Shown: positions 1-8,989, counted from the first letter of the stretch. The stretch is 64,000 nucleotides of DNA from CAVQOB01 sp963714325 (GCA_963714325.1 CAVQOB010000017.1:62001-126000); one strand, 5' to 3'. The notes: generated by a model from the sequence alone, not told the origin. A program made the numbers and translations.

Positions 1-987
1 GCCACCGCCGGGAATGCCAAGGGTCAACAGCGGCACCAGCGCGCCACCTGTATCGGCATTGTTGGCGCCTTCGGGCGCCGCCAGCCCTTCCGGAACGCCG
101 GTGCCGAATTTCTCCGGGTGACGCGACACCGCCTTTTCAATCGCATAGGAAATGAATGAGGCGATCGATGATCCCGCACCCGGCAATACACCGATTACGA
201 ACCCGACGATCGAGCCGTTGAGGAAGGCAAACCGGCAAGCCTTCAATTCGTCCCAGCTCGGCAAGAGATTGCGCAGGCCGCGTGGTACCGGCAGAACATG
301 CGATTCCTCGCGCGCACAAATACTGTTGAGCACTTCGCCAACCGCAAAGACACCGATCGCGATGATCATGAAGTCGATCCCGTTCAGCATCGACGATTGA
401 CCGAAGGTGAAGCGGCTCTGCGCGGTGAAGAGGTCAGTTCCGATGCTGGTCAGCCAGAGCCCAACCAGCATCGACAGCGCGGCCTTCAACGGCGAATTGC
501 CCGCCAAAAGCACCACCAGCGCCAAGCCAAGACTCATCAGCGCAAAGTATTCGGGCGAACTGAACGACAACGCAAAGGCGGCGACGGGCGGCGCAACCAG
601 CGTCAACAGGATCACGCCAACGGTTCCCGCAATGAACGAGGCGATGGCCGCGATGCCGAGTGCTGCGCCGGCGCGACCCTTCCGCGCCATCTGATAACCG
701 TCGATACAGCTGACAACGGATGAGGCTTCGCCTGGGATGTTGAGCAGGATCGATGTCGTTGAGCCGCCGTATTTTGCGCCGTAGTAAATCCCGCACAGCA
801 TGATCATGCCGCCGGTCGGGCCCAAACTGTAGGTGACGGGCATGAGCATCGCGATTGTCGCGGATGGTCCGAGCCCTGGCATGATGCCGACGATAGTGCC
901 AAGAACGCAGCCGACAAAACACAGGAATAGGTTCGTTGGCTGCAGCGCGACAGAAAATCCCTGGATGAGCCCGGCCATGACATCCAT
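1..987 (-). CDS. tctA: Tripartite tricarboxylate transporter permease TctA (3' end missing)
   Basis: Large membrane subunit of a TctABC-type secondary transporter, which takes up carboxylates with the help of a periplasmic TctC/Bug protein. My translation gives 329 codons before the window edge, against about 500 in full-length members. Family hallmarks are clear: MPGLGPSATIAMLMP near residue 40, YYGAKYGGSTTSILLN near residue 70, and, close to the edge, VPEGLAAPEGANNADTGGAL followed by TLGIPGGG. The start ATG (987-985) shares its A with the tctB stop (TAATG), so the two genes are almost certainly translationally coupled. No tctC lies directly upstream; the nearest is at 7970 on the other strand. 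The substrate cannot be read from the sequence. Confidence 0.93.
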   Translation of the reverse strand, partial: MDVMAGLIQGFSVALQPTNLFLCFVGCVLGTIVGIMPGLGPSATIAMLMPVTYSLGPTGGMIMLCGIYYGAKYGGSTTSILLNIPGEASSVVSCIDGYQMARKGRAGAALGIAAIASFIAGTVGVILLTLVAPPVAAFALSFSSPEYFALMSLGLALVVLLAGNSPLKAALSMLVGLWLTSIGTDLFTAQSRFTFGQSSMLNGIDFMIIAIGVFAVGEVLNSICAREESHVLPVPRGLRNLLPSWDELKACRFAFLNGSIVGFVIGVLPGAGSSIASFISYAIEKAVSRHPEKFGTGVPEGLAAPEGANNADTGGALVPLLTLGIPGGG

Positions 988-1469
988 TAGAACCCAAGCC
1001 TTCCCGTGGGCAATTCAATGCCGAGTGCGAACGGGAACAACAGATAGAAACCGGCACCGCAACCCAGTGCGGTCAATGCGGCTTTATGGATGGGTTGGCG
1101 GAAGATCGCGAGCACGAGGAAGAAGGTCAGGAGCATGAGACTGACGACGAAACCGAGGATCGGTATAACGGCGACAGCAGACGTGAAGGCGGCCCAGGTC
1201 AGGAGTGCGAGCCCCAGCCCGAGTTGGTTGCCGGCGAGTGATTCAGGAGTGCCTTGGCGATGTGTGGCCTGTTTCATCCAGGAACTCATAACCAGACAGA
1301 CAGAAAGAAAGGAAATTGCGATGCCATAGCCGAGCGGGAAAAAGCCTGGTCCTGGACCGTCGCTGCCGACAATCTCCCAGCCGAGCGACTGTGTAATGAT
1401 GTACGCACCGAGCCCGGCCAATAACGCACCGGTGAGCACGTCGCTCCAGCGCGCCATCGTTGCCATCAT
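987..1469 (-). CDS. tctB: Tripartite tricarboxylate transporter small permease TctB
   Basis: Small integral membrane subunit (160 aa) that partners TctA. It has the usual four hydrophobic segments and the weak family signature near the start, GPGPGFFPLGYG (about residues 38-49), seen in TctB proteins as a G-P-x-x-FP pattern. A GGAGG Shine-Dalgarno sequence lies 9 bases upstream of the ATG at 1469. The gene ends in TAA overlapping the tctA start by one base. It is the first gene of the tctBA unit, so the promoter should lie in 1470-1912. Confidence 0.9.
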   Translation of the reverse strand: MMATMARWSDVLTGALLAGLGAYIITQSLGWEIVGSDGPGPGFFPLGYGIAISFLSVCLVMSSWMKQATHRQGTPESLAGNQLGLGLALLTWAAFTSAVAVIPILGFVVSLMLLTFFLVLAIFRQPIHKAALTALGCGAGFYLLFPFALGIELPTGRLGF

Positions 1470-1642
1470 GGTCTCTGATCCTCCCCAGATCGCCTATTGA
1501 TGGCCGGTTCTTGATCAGTGGCGCACCTGGGGAAAGCTTAGCCCACGCTGGCGCGAAGCGCTACCGTGAGCTGGCTCGAACACATAGGCTTGCCGCCTAA
1601 TGGCATGGCTCGGATGTGACAGGTTATTATTTGCAGATGCTG

Positions 1643-1672
1643 AATTGTCAGGCGCTAAATTGTCAGACGCTG
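1643..1672. repeat. Two tandem 15-bp direct repeats upstream of tctB
   Basis: AATTGTCAGGCGCTA (1643-1657) is followed directly by AATTGTCAGACGCTG (1658-1672), with 13 of 15 bases identical. The pair is about 175 bases upstream of tctB in a stretch (1470-1912) where I see no gene. It could be a regulator-binding site for tctBA or a chance duplication. The rest of the stretch holds nothing I can assign. Confidence 0.4.
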
Positions 1673-1912
1673 TACTGTTCAGCATTGCGTCAGGAGGCGC
1701 GGCACCCTCGGCGGTGTGAGGCCGTGGCGCTCAAGCTCTTGGTCAAGCAGCGATCGCTTTCGCTTGTTTGCTTAACCAAGCGACAATGCAAACCGCTTGG
1801 CAGATGCCAAGTCGCACCCCGGCCAGTCAGCCTGCAGCACGGTGTTGCAGGCTATGGGCATCTTTTGGGCCATGAACGCATCGGCGATCGACATTCGGTC
1901 GCCGCACTTTGT

Positions 1913-2362
1913 TCATGCCGCCGCGCGCCGGCCGTTCGGATCGTTGCTGCGATCACCGGGGCGGGTTGTGGCAGCGTCACTACGACGATGTTCCGTCGCT
2001 TCGGGAAGTACGACATGGTCGCGTGGCGTTGCAAAGCCGTTGCCGGACACTGGCATGGCCGCGCCCCAGACTGACATCATGCGCTGTGACGCCGCCGTCC
2101 AGTCACTGGCCGCCGATTGCCAGAACTGTATATTGGCCTGTGCGAAGTCCTGTGGCGCTTTGCAGTTGGCAAACTGCTTCGGCAGGTCGAGCCAAGCCTG
2201 AGTGCGACGGCTGGCCAAGCCCATCAACTCGCTTTGTGCAGTCGCCAGGCCTTTAGACGCGGGCTCGACGTTTTTTTGTGCGCTGCCGAAGGCTCCGAAC
2301 CACATTTGGGTCCACGCCTCAAACGGCTGACCCGCACTGCTGAACATATCTTGTTGACGCAT
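1913..2362 (-). CDS. Phasin-domain protein
   Basis: 149-aa protein resembling phasins, which coat polyhydroxyalkanoate granules. The N-terminal half has the amphipathic helical pattern of the phasin domain (aromatic-rich start QPFEAWTQMWFGAFGSA, then QFANCKAPQDFAQANIQFWQSA around residues 62-83). The last 40 residues are hydrophilic, rich in Arg and Asp, and look disordered. The reading frame is open for another 82 codons upstream, but I chose the ATG at 2362 because GGAGG sits 6 bases before it and the phasin-like sequence starts there. No PHA synthase or depolymerase is nearby, so the granule role rests on family resemblance alone. Confidence 0.75.
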   Translation of the reverse strand: MRQQDMFSSAGQPFEAWTQMWFGAFGSAQKNVEPASKGLATAQSELMGLASRRTQAWLDLPKQFANCKAPQDFAQANIQFWQSAASDWTAASQRMMSVWGAAMPVSGNGFATPRDHVVLPEATEHRRSDAATTRPGDRSNDPNGRRAAA

Positions 2363-2824
2363 ACCCCACCTCCAAAAGAGAGGAACTAACCGCGGAAGGA
2401 TCCGGTGTGTCGCACCAATAGGCCGATCCAGGAAGAAGGTTAATCCCAAAAATGCATGCCGGACAAGGGCCTGGGGATAATTCGAATGCGGATAACTTCG
2501 ACAGTGCGATACTGAGCGACGATCGTTCGCCATATGGGCTTTGGTTTTCGGGATTTTCAGCCAAGTTACGCCAACCGGTGCCGCCTCGGGTCTAAGCCTG
2601 AGCCGCAACGACGATATCGGAAGACAGGCCGTTCCTAGCCCATCCGTGATCGCGGCGTTCGCTGCACCGCATCAAGGTCAGTCGCACCCCGCGGGCCAAT
2701 GTCTCCAAGGACTCCTCCGGCCGCGTTTTGAGCGGTCGTTGCATTTCCAGCACAGCGTCGGCCGACGGATCATGTTAAAAAATTGAATGTTTTCTGATTT
2801 TGCAACGTTGCTGGAGTTGGTGTG
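2363..2824. other. Gene-free interval upstream of the phasin and lipoprotein genes
   Basis: This 462-base divergent interval must hold promoters for the phasin gene (minus) and the lipoprotein operon (plus). The last 60 bases before 2825 are AT-rich (around TTAAAAAATTGAATGTTTTC). Short open frames here have no Shine-Dalgarno sequence and no recognisable protein features. I could not assign a specific promoter. Confidence 0.4.
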
Positions 2825-4075
2825 ATGCGTCCGGTGCAACTTCTTATCTTCGCCGTTATCTCAGTTTTCCAAGCCGGATGCGCCAATCATCCTCTTGTCG
2901 ATGATTTCACCGGTTATTCCACGTATGACGTCATGCACAAGGTGCGTTGCGAGGCACGTGGTGCTGTCCACGCCTATTACCACAAGCATGATTTTGCGAG
3001 GGTGCAGCGGGAGCAAGATCAGCTGGAGCGCGAGCTCTCCGCGTTGCAGTCCAAGTCCGCAGCACTTGCCGGAAAGCTCAAAGAGGAACGCGATGCCAAT
3101 ACCGCGCGCGAGCAGGATTGGGACCGACTGCGGACAAAAAAGTTGGAGCTGATCAGGTTGGTCCGTGCCTTGGAGAAGTATCTTGATGATCTCCTGGTGC
3201 AAGCTCAACGCGATGCGGGGGGTAGCGCACAGGAAACGTTGCAAAGGACGCTGGACAAAACAACGGATCGGGTCGCCGCAGTCAAAGAGGAGGCTATGCT
3301 GCTTGCAAAGTTACTCGATCAGTTGGCGCTGGATCGCGCCCCGATGCTCAAATTGGAGGGTGATGTTGCCGTCGCTCAAGCCGCTCTAAGGCCAATTCAG
3401 AGCCGCTTGCGCAGCAAGGAGATTGAGAAACTGGAGCGGTTCAACCGAACGACGATGGCTTCGGAATTTCAGTTTCAGATTACCGAGAACAACAAAGCGC
3501 TGGCGGATGGCACGATCGTCTGGCCGGTTCCGCTCGGGACCATCACTCTGGGTTTGTCGGCTGGAGAAGACAAGAAGCGGGAAAGTGATCGCTATGTGAA
3601 AGTGGCAGGAGAATTTGAGACACTGTACAAAGTCGATTGTTCAGACGCGCGGCTTTCCGACGGGTCGCCAGGGGCGCAAAAGTATCCAGTAACCGGAAAT
3701 ATTGGCGTCGCCGAGTTTGTCGAGCAGTATTTCAAGGTGTCCGAAAATGCAGAGATCAAGGGTGCGGACAAGACGTTCATTGAGACTTTGAAATTTACGA
3801 CGCTCATCAAGAAAGGGTTGAAGCCGAGTGTGGCGCTGGCACCGGTCAATCCGAACAGCATCAAGGCAACACTGGACCTCAATGCGGATCGGACGGATCT
3901 GCATTTGGTAACGGTCGCGATTAAACCAGGCACTGTCAGTGCAGGCAGCGCAGCGATGGCTGCGGCCGCAGCCACAAAAATTCAAATCGGGGAGGTCCAG
4001 GAAATCAATCTTCGCGTTGCGCGTGATCCGCTCGATACCTATCTCAGAGGGCATCGGGAAACGGTCAGGCCATAA
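2825..4075 (+). CDS. Coiled-coil lipoprotein of unknown function
   Basis: 416-aa exported lipoprotein that I do not recognise. A short signal peptide ends in the lipobox FQAGC, predicting a lipid-modified Cys near residue 18. Residues about 55-125 form a long charged coiled coil with heptad-like Leu spacing (QREQDQLERELSALQ, then AALAGKLKEERD). The second half is mixed beta-like sequence ending in an Ala-rich patch and a basic tail. The ATG at 2825 follows GGAG by 8 bases; a GTG directly before it is a less likely start. It is followed after 74 bases by a small secreted protein, possibly co-transcribed. A cell-envelope structural role is conceivable but is inference. Confidence 0.7.
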   Translation: MRPVQLLIFAVISVFQAGCANHPLVDDFTGYSTYDVMHKVRCEARGAVHAYYHKHDFARVQREQDQLERELSALQSKSAALAGKLKEERDANTAREQDWDRLRTKKLELIRLVRALEKYLDDLLVQAQRDAGGSAQETLQRTLDKTTDRVAAVKEEAMLLAKLLDQLALDRAPMLKLEGDVAVAQAALRPIQSRLRSKEIEKLERFNRTTMASEFQFQITENNKALADGTIVWPVPLGTITLGLSAGEDKKRESDRYVKVAGEFETLYKVDCSDARLSDGSPGAQKYPVTGNIGVAEFVEQYFKVSENAEIKGADKTFIETLKFTTLIKKGLKPSVALAPVNPNSIKATLDLNADRTDLHLVTVAIKPGTVSAGSAAMAAAAATKIQIGEVQEINLRVARDPLDTYLRGHRETVRP

Positions 4076-4149
4076 AGCGTGCTCGGGTGTGGTCAACTGA
4101 AGTGCTGTTATAGCCAAACCGATGATTGACAGGAACTGGAGTGAGTACA

Positions 4150-4587
4150 ATGCCCGTCAACGGAGCTGCGATCGTCATGCGCGTCTTACTGCTCGGCTTG
4201 ATCTTGGCATTCGGCATGGCGCAGAAGCCGGTGACTGCGCAGACCGTGGACACGGCTCGCGTTAGTACGATCGAGCGCATCGCACGCTTGCGAGTCGAGC
4301 TTGGCGATGCCAAACGAGCACTTGGTATCGCGGAGCCCGACGATGCCTCGGGTCGGCGCGGCGTCGTTGGCGGCTCGCGGTCGATACCGGGAGCGCCGAC
4401 GTCGACGCGCGCGCCAGCAGCTGAAGCTCCATCGCGGCCGCCGGCGGCTCCGGTTCCAACGCTCGCTGAGATCAAGGCCGAGCAACAGCGGCAAAATGCC
4501 AACCGTGCTTTGGATCAGCTGGATCGCGAATTGCAGAAGCAGCGTGACCGCCGTCTCGACAGCCTGCTTCTGGAGAAACTTCGCTAG
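4150..4587 (+). CDS. Small secreted protein with C-terminal coiled coil, unknown function
   Basis: 145-aa protein of unknown function. It starts with a signal peptide (hydrophobic VMRVLLLGLILAFGMA, likely cleaved after VTA). A Pro/Ala-rich linker follows (about residues 65-98), then a charged helix rich in Gln, Arg and Glu (KAEQQRQNANRALDQLDREL). The ATG at 4150 follows GGAG by 8 bases. The open frame extends 8 codons further upstream without a better start. It lies 74 bases after the coiled-coil lipoprotein on the same strand, and both proteins combine export with a coiled coil, so they may act together. Confidence 0.65.
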   Translation: MPVNGAAIVMRVLLLGLILAFGMAQKPVTAQTVDTARVSTIERIARLRVELGDAKRALGIAEPDDASGRRGVVGGSRSIPGAPTSTRAPAAEAPSRPPAAPVPTLAEIKAEQQRQNANRALDQLDRELQKQRDRRLDSLLLEKLR

Positions 4588-4850
4588 TTTGCAATGCCTA
4601 AAGCATGCCCACTGACCGTCGTGCTGAACCACTAGCAGTCGTGTGAATTGCAGGTTGAATAAAATTGCGCTACAATCAAGAATTGTATTTGATCTCTATT
4701 GCTGTAACTTTCATTGACGTCTCCATTAAACGCGCGCGTTATTGTTTCCGTCCCGAGTATTTCGGTGATCGGCCCGGGTTTAACCGACCGTTCAGTTTCG
4801 TTGCGTGCGTTGTGTGGGGATTGCGCGTGGCTTGGCGGGCCAACGTGGGG

Positions 4851-5681
4851 ATGTGCGTTCGGGCCGGCGCTATGATGGCGCTGATCAGCCTGCCGTTTTC
4901 CATGGCGCGAGCCGACAATATCGACGATGACGATTTGCCCGGCGAGACTGTGTCTGCCAAAGGCCTGTCTGATCCCAACACGGAAAGCTGGCTCGGTGCC
5001 GAGGGGTTTCGCAACGTCTGGTCGCTTTATTCGGGTGTAACGTTCGCACCCTTCGGATCAATCCGTGACAATGGCCTGAGGCTCCGTGCGAGTGGCGGTA
5101 CGAGCGGGTATCGCTACACAGCCCAATGGTTCAACCCAGCGACAATGCGCACCGAGCCGTTGGCGATCCGCGGGCGGTCTGCCTATGGTGAGGTTCTCGC
5201 CGGGTATCATTGGCAAAATGGCGCCTTCACAATGAAATTGTTTGCTGGTGCCACCTGGATCAAGCATCAGCTTGCGCCAGCTGAAGAGGTGCTCGCTGAC
5301 CCTGCCGATTTTAATACCAATTTGAACGCGGCCCATTGGGGCGGCAAGGTTGCCGCTGAGTTCTGGCTGAACTTCGGCAAGCAGGCCTGGACGTCGCTGG
5401 ATCTGGCATTTTCCTCGCCGCATCTCATGACATCGGTAAGATCTCGGATTGGTTGGCGCTTGGCGCCTGCGTGGTCGGCCGGTCCCGAGGCCTCCGTCGT
5501 CGGTTATCGCGATCATGACGCGATCCTCGATCGCCGTGTTTTGGCGGTGACGTCGAAACTGGGGGCATTTTTGCGTTACGACAACGGTCAGAACGAGATC
5601 GCCATTTCTGGGGGCTGGCTAGCGCCGCGCGGCGGCGAGGGCTCAGTCTATCTGGCAGGACAATGGTTGACGCGGTTTTGA
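4851..5681 (+). CDS. bcsS: BcsS-like cellulose-biosynthesis outer-membrane protein
   Basis: 276-aa exported protein matching the alphaproteobacterial BcsS family, predicted outer-membrane beta-barrels associated with cellulose synthesis. A signal peptide ends near SMARA. The family's opening pattern is visible: the W-x-x-YSGVTFAPFG motif (about residues 60-72) and then alternating polar/hydrophobic strands such as LRLRASGGTSGYRYTAQW, ending in an aromatic residue (LTRF). The start is uncertain: the frame is open from a TTG at 4665, but the extra 62 residues would bury the signal peptide, so ATG 4851 is preferred; 4872 is also possible. No cellulose synthase genes are in the window, so cellulose involvement rests on family resemblance. 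Confidence 0.7.
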   Translation: MCVRAGAMMALISLPFSMARADNIDDDDLPGETVSAKGLSDPNTESWLGAEGFRNVWSLYSGVTFAPFGSIRDNGLRLRASGGTSGYRYTAQWFNPATMRTEPLAIRGRSAYGEVLAGYHWQNGAFTMKLFAGATWIKHQLAPAEEVLADPADFNTNLNAAHWGGKVAAEFWLNFGKQAWTSLDLAFSSPHLMTSVRSRIGWRLAPAWSAGPEASVVGYRDHDAILDRRVLAVTSKLGAFLRYDNGQNEIAISGGWLAPRGGEGSVYLAGQWLTRF

Positions 5682-5796
5682 GTGAAACGTTGTCACCGCA
5701 CATGATGGCCGGCTGCCTGTTGGGAGAGTCGCCGCGTGCCAAGCAATAAGTAACGTTTTCCAATCAAGGCCTGCACAAACTGCAATTCATCACTTA

Positions 5797-5830
5797 CATT
5801 GTTGCATAGATGGCATTGTCGCATAGATAG
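5797..5830. repeat. Tandem 17-bp direct repeats upstream of the stress protein
   Basis: CATTGTTGCATAGATGG (5797-5813) is followed directly by CATTGTCGCATAGATAG (5814-5830), with 15 of 17 bases identical. The second copy ends 50 bases before the ATG of the universal stress protein, where a promoter or operator would be expected. Confidence 0.45.
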
Positions 5831-5880
5831 TGAGCCCCGCGTCATGTGAGCCGGCGAATGATCGCCAGTCAGGAAACGCT

Positions 5881-6690
5881 ATGAAGACCATACTCGTACC
5901 GACCGATCAAAGTGATCTGATGTCGTCCGCATTGTCGACAGCCTGGCGGCTGGCGCAGCGTTTCGGCGCCACAGTTGAAGGCGTTGCGCTTCGCCCAGCC
6001 TTCGCGGAAGTGGTGGCGCCCGATCCGATCGTTGCGGTGACAATCCCACCTGCGGATTGGGACGAAGCACAGTTCATGCGCCGCGTCCGCCAGACGTTCG
6101 ACACGTTCGCCAATGAACACAAGGGCGGTGGCGCGACGATGCGCTGGCGCGGTGGTGCCGCGATCGAAGACGGCTCGCTTGGCTCGTTGGCGCGGCTTTA
6201 TGATATCAGCGTGCTCAATCGCCCGGGCGGCAAGGGTAGCCGCATGTCGGCCTTTGAAGCGGCATTGTTCGACAGTGGCCGTCCCGTGCTGATGGCGCCA
6301 CCAAAGCCTGCTGCGACGCTCGGCGATGCGATCATCATCCATTGGAACTGCTCGACCGAAACAGCGCGGGCGATCGCGCTTGGCATGCCGCTACTGATGA
6401 AAGCCAAGAAGGTGATGCTGCTCACCGTCGAAGGCAATACCGTGCCGGGGCCGACCGCGCGCGAGGCGTTGACGCATCTGGCCGCGCACGGCATCGCGGC
6501 GACCGAGAAAGTCGTCATGCCGGCGGGCCGTGGCCCCGGCCAAACCATTCTCGATGAAGCGGCGGCCTTTGGCGCTGACCTTCTGTTGAAGGGGGCCTAT
6601 ACGCAAAGCCGATTGCGCCAGATGATCTTCGGCGGCGCGACCAATCACGTTCTCGCCAAAGCCGAAATTCCTGTCTTCTTCGCGCACTGA
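5881..6690 (+). CDS. Tandem universal stress protein (UspA family)
   Basis: 269-aa cytoplasmic protein with two UspA-like halves. The first begins KTILVPTDQSD with the buried strand and Asp typical of the fold. The second (from about residue 155, DAIIIHWNCSTET) ends in a Usp nucleotide-binding-like segment, KGAYTQSRLRQMIFGGATNHVL, then the closing strand IPVFFAH. The first half lacks a clean Gly-rich loop, as is common in tandem Usp proteins. ATG 5881 follows AGGA by 6 bases; an in-frame ATG-less extension to 5830 is rejected. The gene stands alone; a direct repeat 50 bases upstream may regulate it. Specific stress role unknown. Confidence 0.88.
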   Translation: MKTILVPTDQSDLMSSALSTAWRLAQRFGATVEGVALRPAFAEVVAPDPIVAVTIPPADWDEAQFMRRVRQTFDTFANEHKGGGATMRWRGGAAIEDGSLGSLARLYDISVLNRPGGKGSRMSAFEAALFDSGRPVLMAPPKPAATLGDAIIIHWNCSTETARAIALGMPLLMKAKKVMLLTVEGNTVPGPTAREALTHLAAHGIAATEKVVMPAGRGPGQTILDEAAAFGADLLLKGAYTQSRLRQMIFGGATNHVLAKAEIPVFFAH

Positions 6691-6702
6691 TGCGATCTGC
6701 GC

Positions 6703-7770
6703 TCAAGCGAGCGCGCGCGCGACGCGCGTGCCGAAAGCATCGGTGTTCATAGTGCCACCGAGGTCGCGTGTGCGGGCGGCGGGATCAGCCAGGACAGTGT
6801 CGACGGCTTTCTCCATCGCCTGGGCGGCCTGCTGCAATGCCGGTTTGCCATGACGCGCGCCCATCCAATTGAACAGCATGGCGACCGACAAAATCATCGC
6901 CGTCGGGTTCGCGACATTGCGGCCGGCGATGTCCGGCGCCGAGCCGTGTTGGGCTTGCGCGCAACAGTGGGTGTCGCTGGCATTGATCGAGCCGGCCAGG
7001 CCAAGGCTCCCCGATAGTTCGCTGGCCAGGTCGGATAGAATATCGCCAAAGAAATTAGTCGCGCAGATGACATCGAAGCGCTCTGGTGTGCGGACGAGGT
7101 GCGCGGTCGATGCATCGATCAACAGATCATCCAGTTCAACCTGCGGAAAGTCTTTGGCAACGTGGCGGACAGCCTCGAGAAACAGCCCATCCGTCATCAG
7201 GAAGCAATTGGCCTTGTGGATAGCGGTGACGCGACGGCGCCGGGTCATGGCCAATTTGAAGGATGCGCGCGCGATGCGTTCGCTGCAATGCCGGGTGATC
7301 TTGCGGGTGGCGAGCGCCATATCGGGGCTCGGCATACATTCCCCTGAACCGCGTGTCATATTACGGTCGGCGTAAAACCCCTCGGTGGCCTCGCGCATGA
7401 TGACGAGGTCCATCGTTCGCCCCTTGCGCATCTGGGTCGGGATGAACGAGCGCGTGCGGGCCGGTCTGACGTTAGCGAAAAGATCGAGGCCAACGCGAAA
7501 ACCCGCCGACACATTGCGTCCGCCTTTCTCGGGCGTCGGGTAGTCGGCGTGGGATTGGGTGCCAAGAATGATCCCGTCGTAGGTCTTGGCGCGCTCGAGA
7601 ACATCCTGTCGCAATGTCGTGCCATGCTTGTTCAGGCTGGCGAATCCAACGTCCTCGAAGTCGTAGGTCACGGCCAGTCCGTATCGCGTGCTGGCAGCAT
7701 CGGCGACTTCGATGGCAGCCCTGGTAATTTCTGGACCGATGCCGTCACAGGGCATAACGAGCAGGCGCAT
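6703..7770 (-). CDS. Isocitrate/isopropylmalate-family dehydrogenase
   Basis: 355-aa NAD(P)-dependent beta-decarboxylating dehydrogenase acting on a (2R,3S)-2-hydroxyacid such as isocitrate, homoisocitrate, 3-isopropylmalate or tartrate. Motifs present: CDGIGPEIT at the N-terminus, the substrate loop LDLFANVRPARTR (about residues 95-107), the catalytic Tyr in REATEGFYADR, catalytic Lys in AIHKANCF, the metal Asps in FFGDILSDLASE, and the dinucleotide-binding HGSAPDIAGRNVANPTAM. The LDLFANVRPA loop looks more like homoisocitrate or tartrate enzymes than the LeuB loop, and no leuCD is nearby, so LeuB is unlikely. It faces away from the tctC-acnA operon, sharing the divergent promoter region 7771-7969, which suggests joint use on a tricarboxylate or hydroxy-acid. 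Confidence 0.85.
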   Translation of the reverse strand: MRLLVMPCDGIGPEITRAAIEVADAASTRYGLAVTYDFEDVGFASLNKHGTTLRQDVLERAKTYDGIILGTQSHADYPTPEKGGRNVSAGFRVGLDLFANVRPARTRSFIPTQMRKGRTMDLVIMREATEGFYADRNMTRGSGECMPSPDMALATRKITRHCSERIARASFKLAMTRRRRVTAIHKANCFLMTDGLFLEAVRHVAKDFPQVELDDLLIDASTAHLVRTPERFDVICATNFFGDILSDLASELSGSLGLAGSINASDTHCCAQAQHGSAPDIAGRNVANPTAMILSVAMLFNWMGARHGKPALQQAAQAMEKAVDTVLADPAARTRDLGGTMNTDAFGTRVARALA

Positions 7771-7969
7771 GGTGGGAGCTCCGATGTGGCGGCCCGGATG
7801 CGGTGGGTCGCGCTAAGAGCCCGTATCATGCGCCCGATTCAGGCGTCAAAGTTATTTGCATTGGCAATGCCGATCGGAGCGATTGGACGCGACCGTAGGT
7901 TATGCATTGTCATTCCGAGCGTTGTCGCACACAATCGCACGATCAATACGGGTGCGGGAGGAGGAGGTC

Positions 7970-8989
7970 TTGGTTCAAGGATTGCAGGGAATAGTTGCGC
8001 GAACCAAGTGTTCGGCAATTGCGGCGATGCTGGTGTTCGTGTCGACGACAACAGTCGTGACGGCTGCGCTGGCGCAAACCTACCCGGAGCGCGCCATTAC
8101 GCTGATCGTGCCGTTCGCCGCCGGTGGCGCGGCTGACACGACGGCGCGCATCATGGGCGATGCGATGTCAAAGCATCTCGGACAAAGCATCGTCGTTGAA
8201 AACATCGCCGGCGCTGGCGGGGCGACCGGGTCGGCGCGAGGCAAGAACGCGACGCCGGATGGCTACACGATTGGTCTCGGGCATATGGGGACCCACGCTG
8301 CGTCGGTCGGCGTCAATCCGAAGTTGCCCTACGATCCACGCACCGATTTTGACTATCTCGGCATTGTCAGCACGACGCCGAACATCATTTTCATGCGCAA
8401 GGATTTCCCGGCCGACACTCTGAAAGCACTGATCGAGGTCGCCAAGGCCAAGGGCAAAGACTTGAAGATGGGGCATAATGGTGTCGGCGCCGCGTCGCAT
8501 CTGACGTGTGTGCTGTTCTTCCAGTTGATTGGCGCAGAACCAACGTACGTCGTCTACCGCGGTTTCGGTCAGACCATCAATGACATCCTTTCCGGCGCCA
8601 TCGATGGAAGTTGTGATCTCGTCGCGTCAGTCGGCGGGCAGGTGCAGGGCGGAGCGGTCAAAGCCTATGTCGTCGCCGTCGACGAACGCTCGCCGACAGT
8701 GCCGGACGTGCCCACTGCCAACGAGGCGGGTTTGCCGGACTTCAAGGCGGAGACCTGGACGGGGCTTTATGCTCCAAAGGGACTGCCGCCAGCGGTACTC
8801 GCGAAGCTGCGCGAGGCAGTCGCCAAGTCGCTGGCTGATCCCGAGGTGCAGGGTCGCTTCGCCAAGATCGGCGCGACGGTGCCGAAGCCTGATCGCCAAG
8901 GCGGGGATGCTATGCTCAAGCTCGTAACAGTTGAAGTGGCGCGCTGGATCGAGATTCTGAAGAAGGCCGGCGTCGAGTTGAAGCCTTGA
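7970..8989 (+). CDS. tctC: Tripartite tricarboxylate transporter substrate-binding protein (TctC/Bug)
   Basis: 339-aa periplasmic binding protein of the Bug/TctC family, which delivers carboxylates to TctAB. A signal peptide ends at TAALAQ, followed by the diagnostic YPERAITLIVPFAAGG and then VVENIAGAGGATGS, SVGVNPKLPYDPRTDF and VDERSPTVPDVPTANEAG, all standard Bug landmarks. I place the start at TTG 7970 because GGGAGGAGGAGG lies just upstream and the signal peptide begins there; GTG 7952 is an alternative. Its stop overlaps the start of the aconitase gene (TTGA). This, rather than a gene next to tctBA, may be the binding partner of TctAB at 1-1469. Confidence 0.9.
   Translation: MVQGLQGIVARTKCSAIAAMLVFVSTTTVVTAALAQTYPERAITLIVPFAAGGAADTTARIMGDAMSKHLGQSIVVENIAGAGGATGSARGKNATPDGYTIGLGHMGTHAASVGVNPKLPYDPRTDFDYLGIVSTTPNIIFMRKDFPADTLKALIEVAKAKGKDLKMGHNGVGAASHLTCVLFFQLIGAEPTYVVYRGFGQTINDILSGAIDGSCDLVASVGGQVQGGAVKAYVVAVDERSPTVPDVPTANEAGLPDFKAETWTGLYAPKGLPPAVLAKLREAVAKSLADPEVQGRFAKIGATVPKPDRQGGDAMLKLVTVEVARWIEILKKAGVELKP

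Noticed and set aside
1616..2256. Plus-strand open frames opposite the phasin gene
   Set aside because: Cys/Arg-rich, no Shine-Dalgarno, and they overlap the phasin gene on the other strand.
6703..7770. Assigning the dehydrogenase as LeuB
   Set aside because: Substrate loop LDLFANVRPA and absence of leuC/leuD nearby argue against a firm LeuB call; left at family level.
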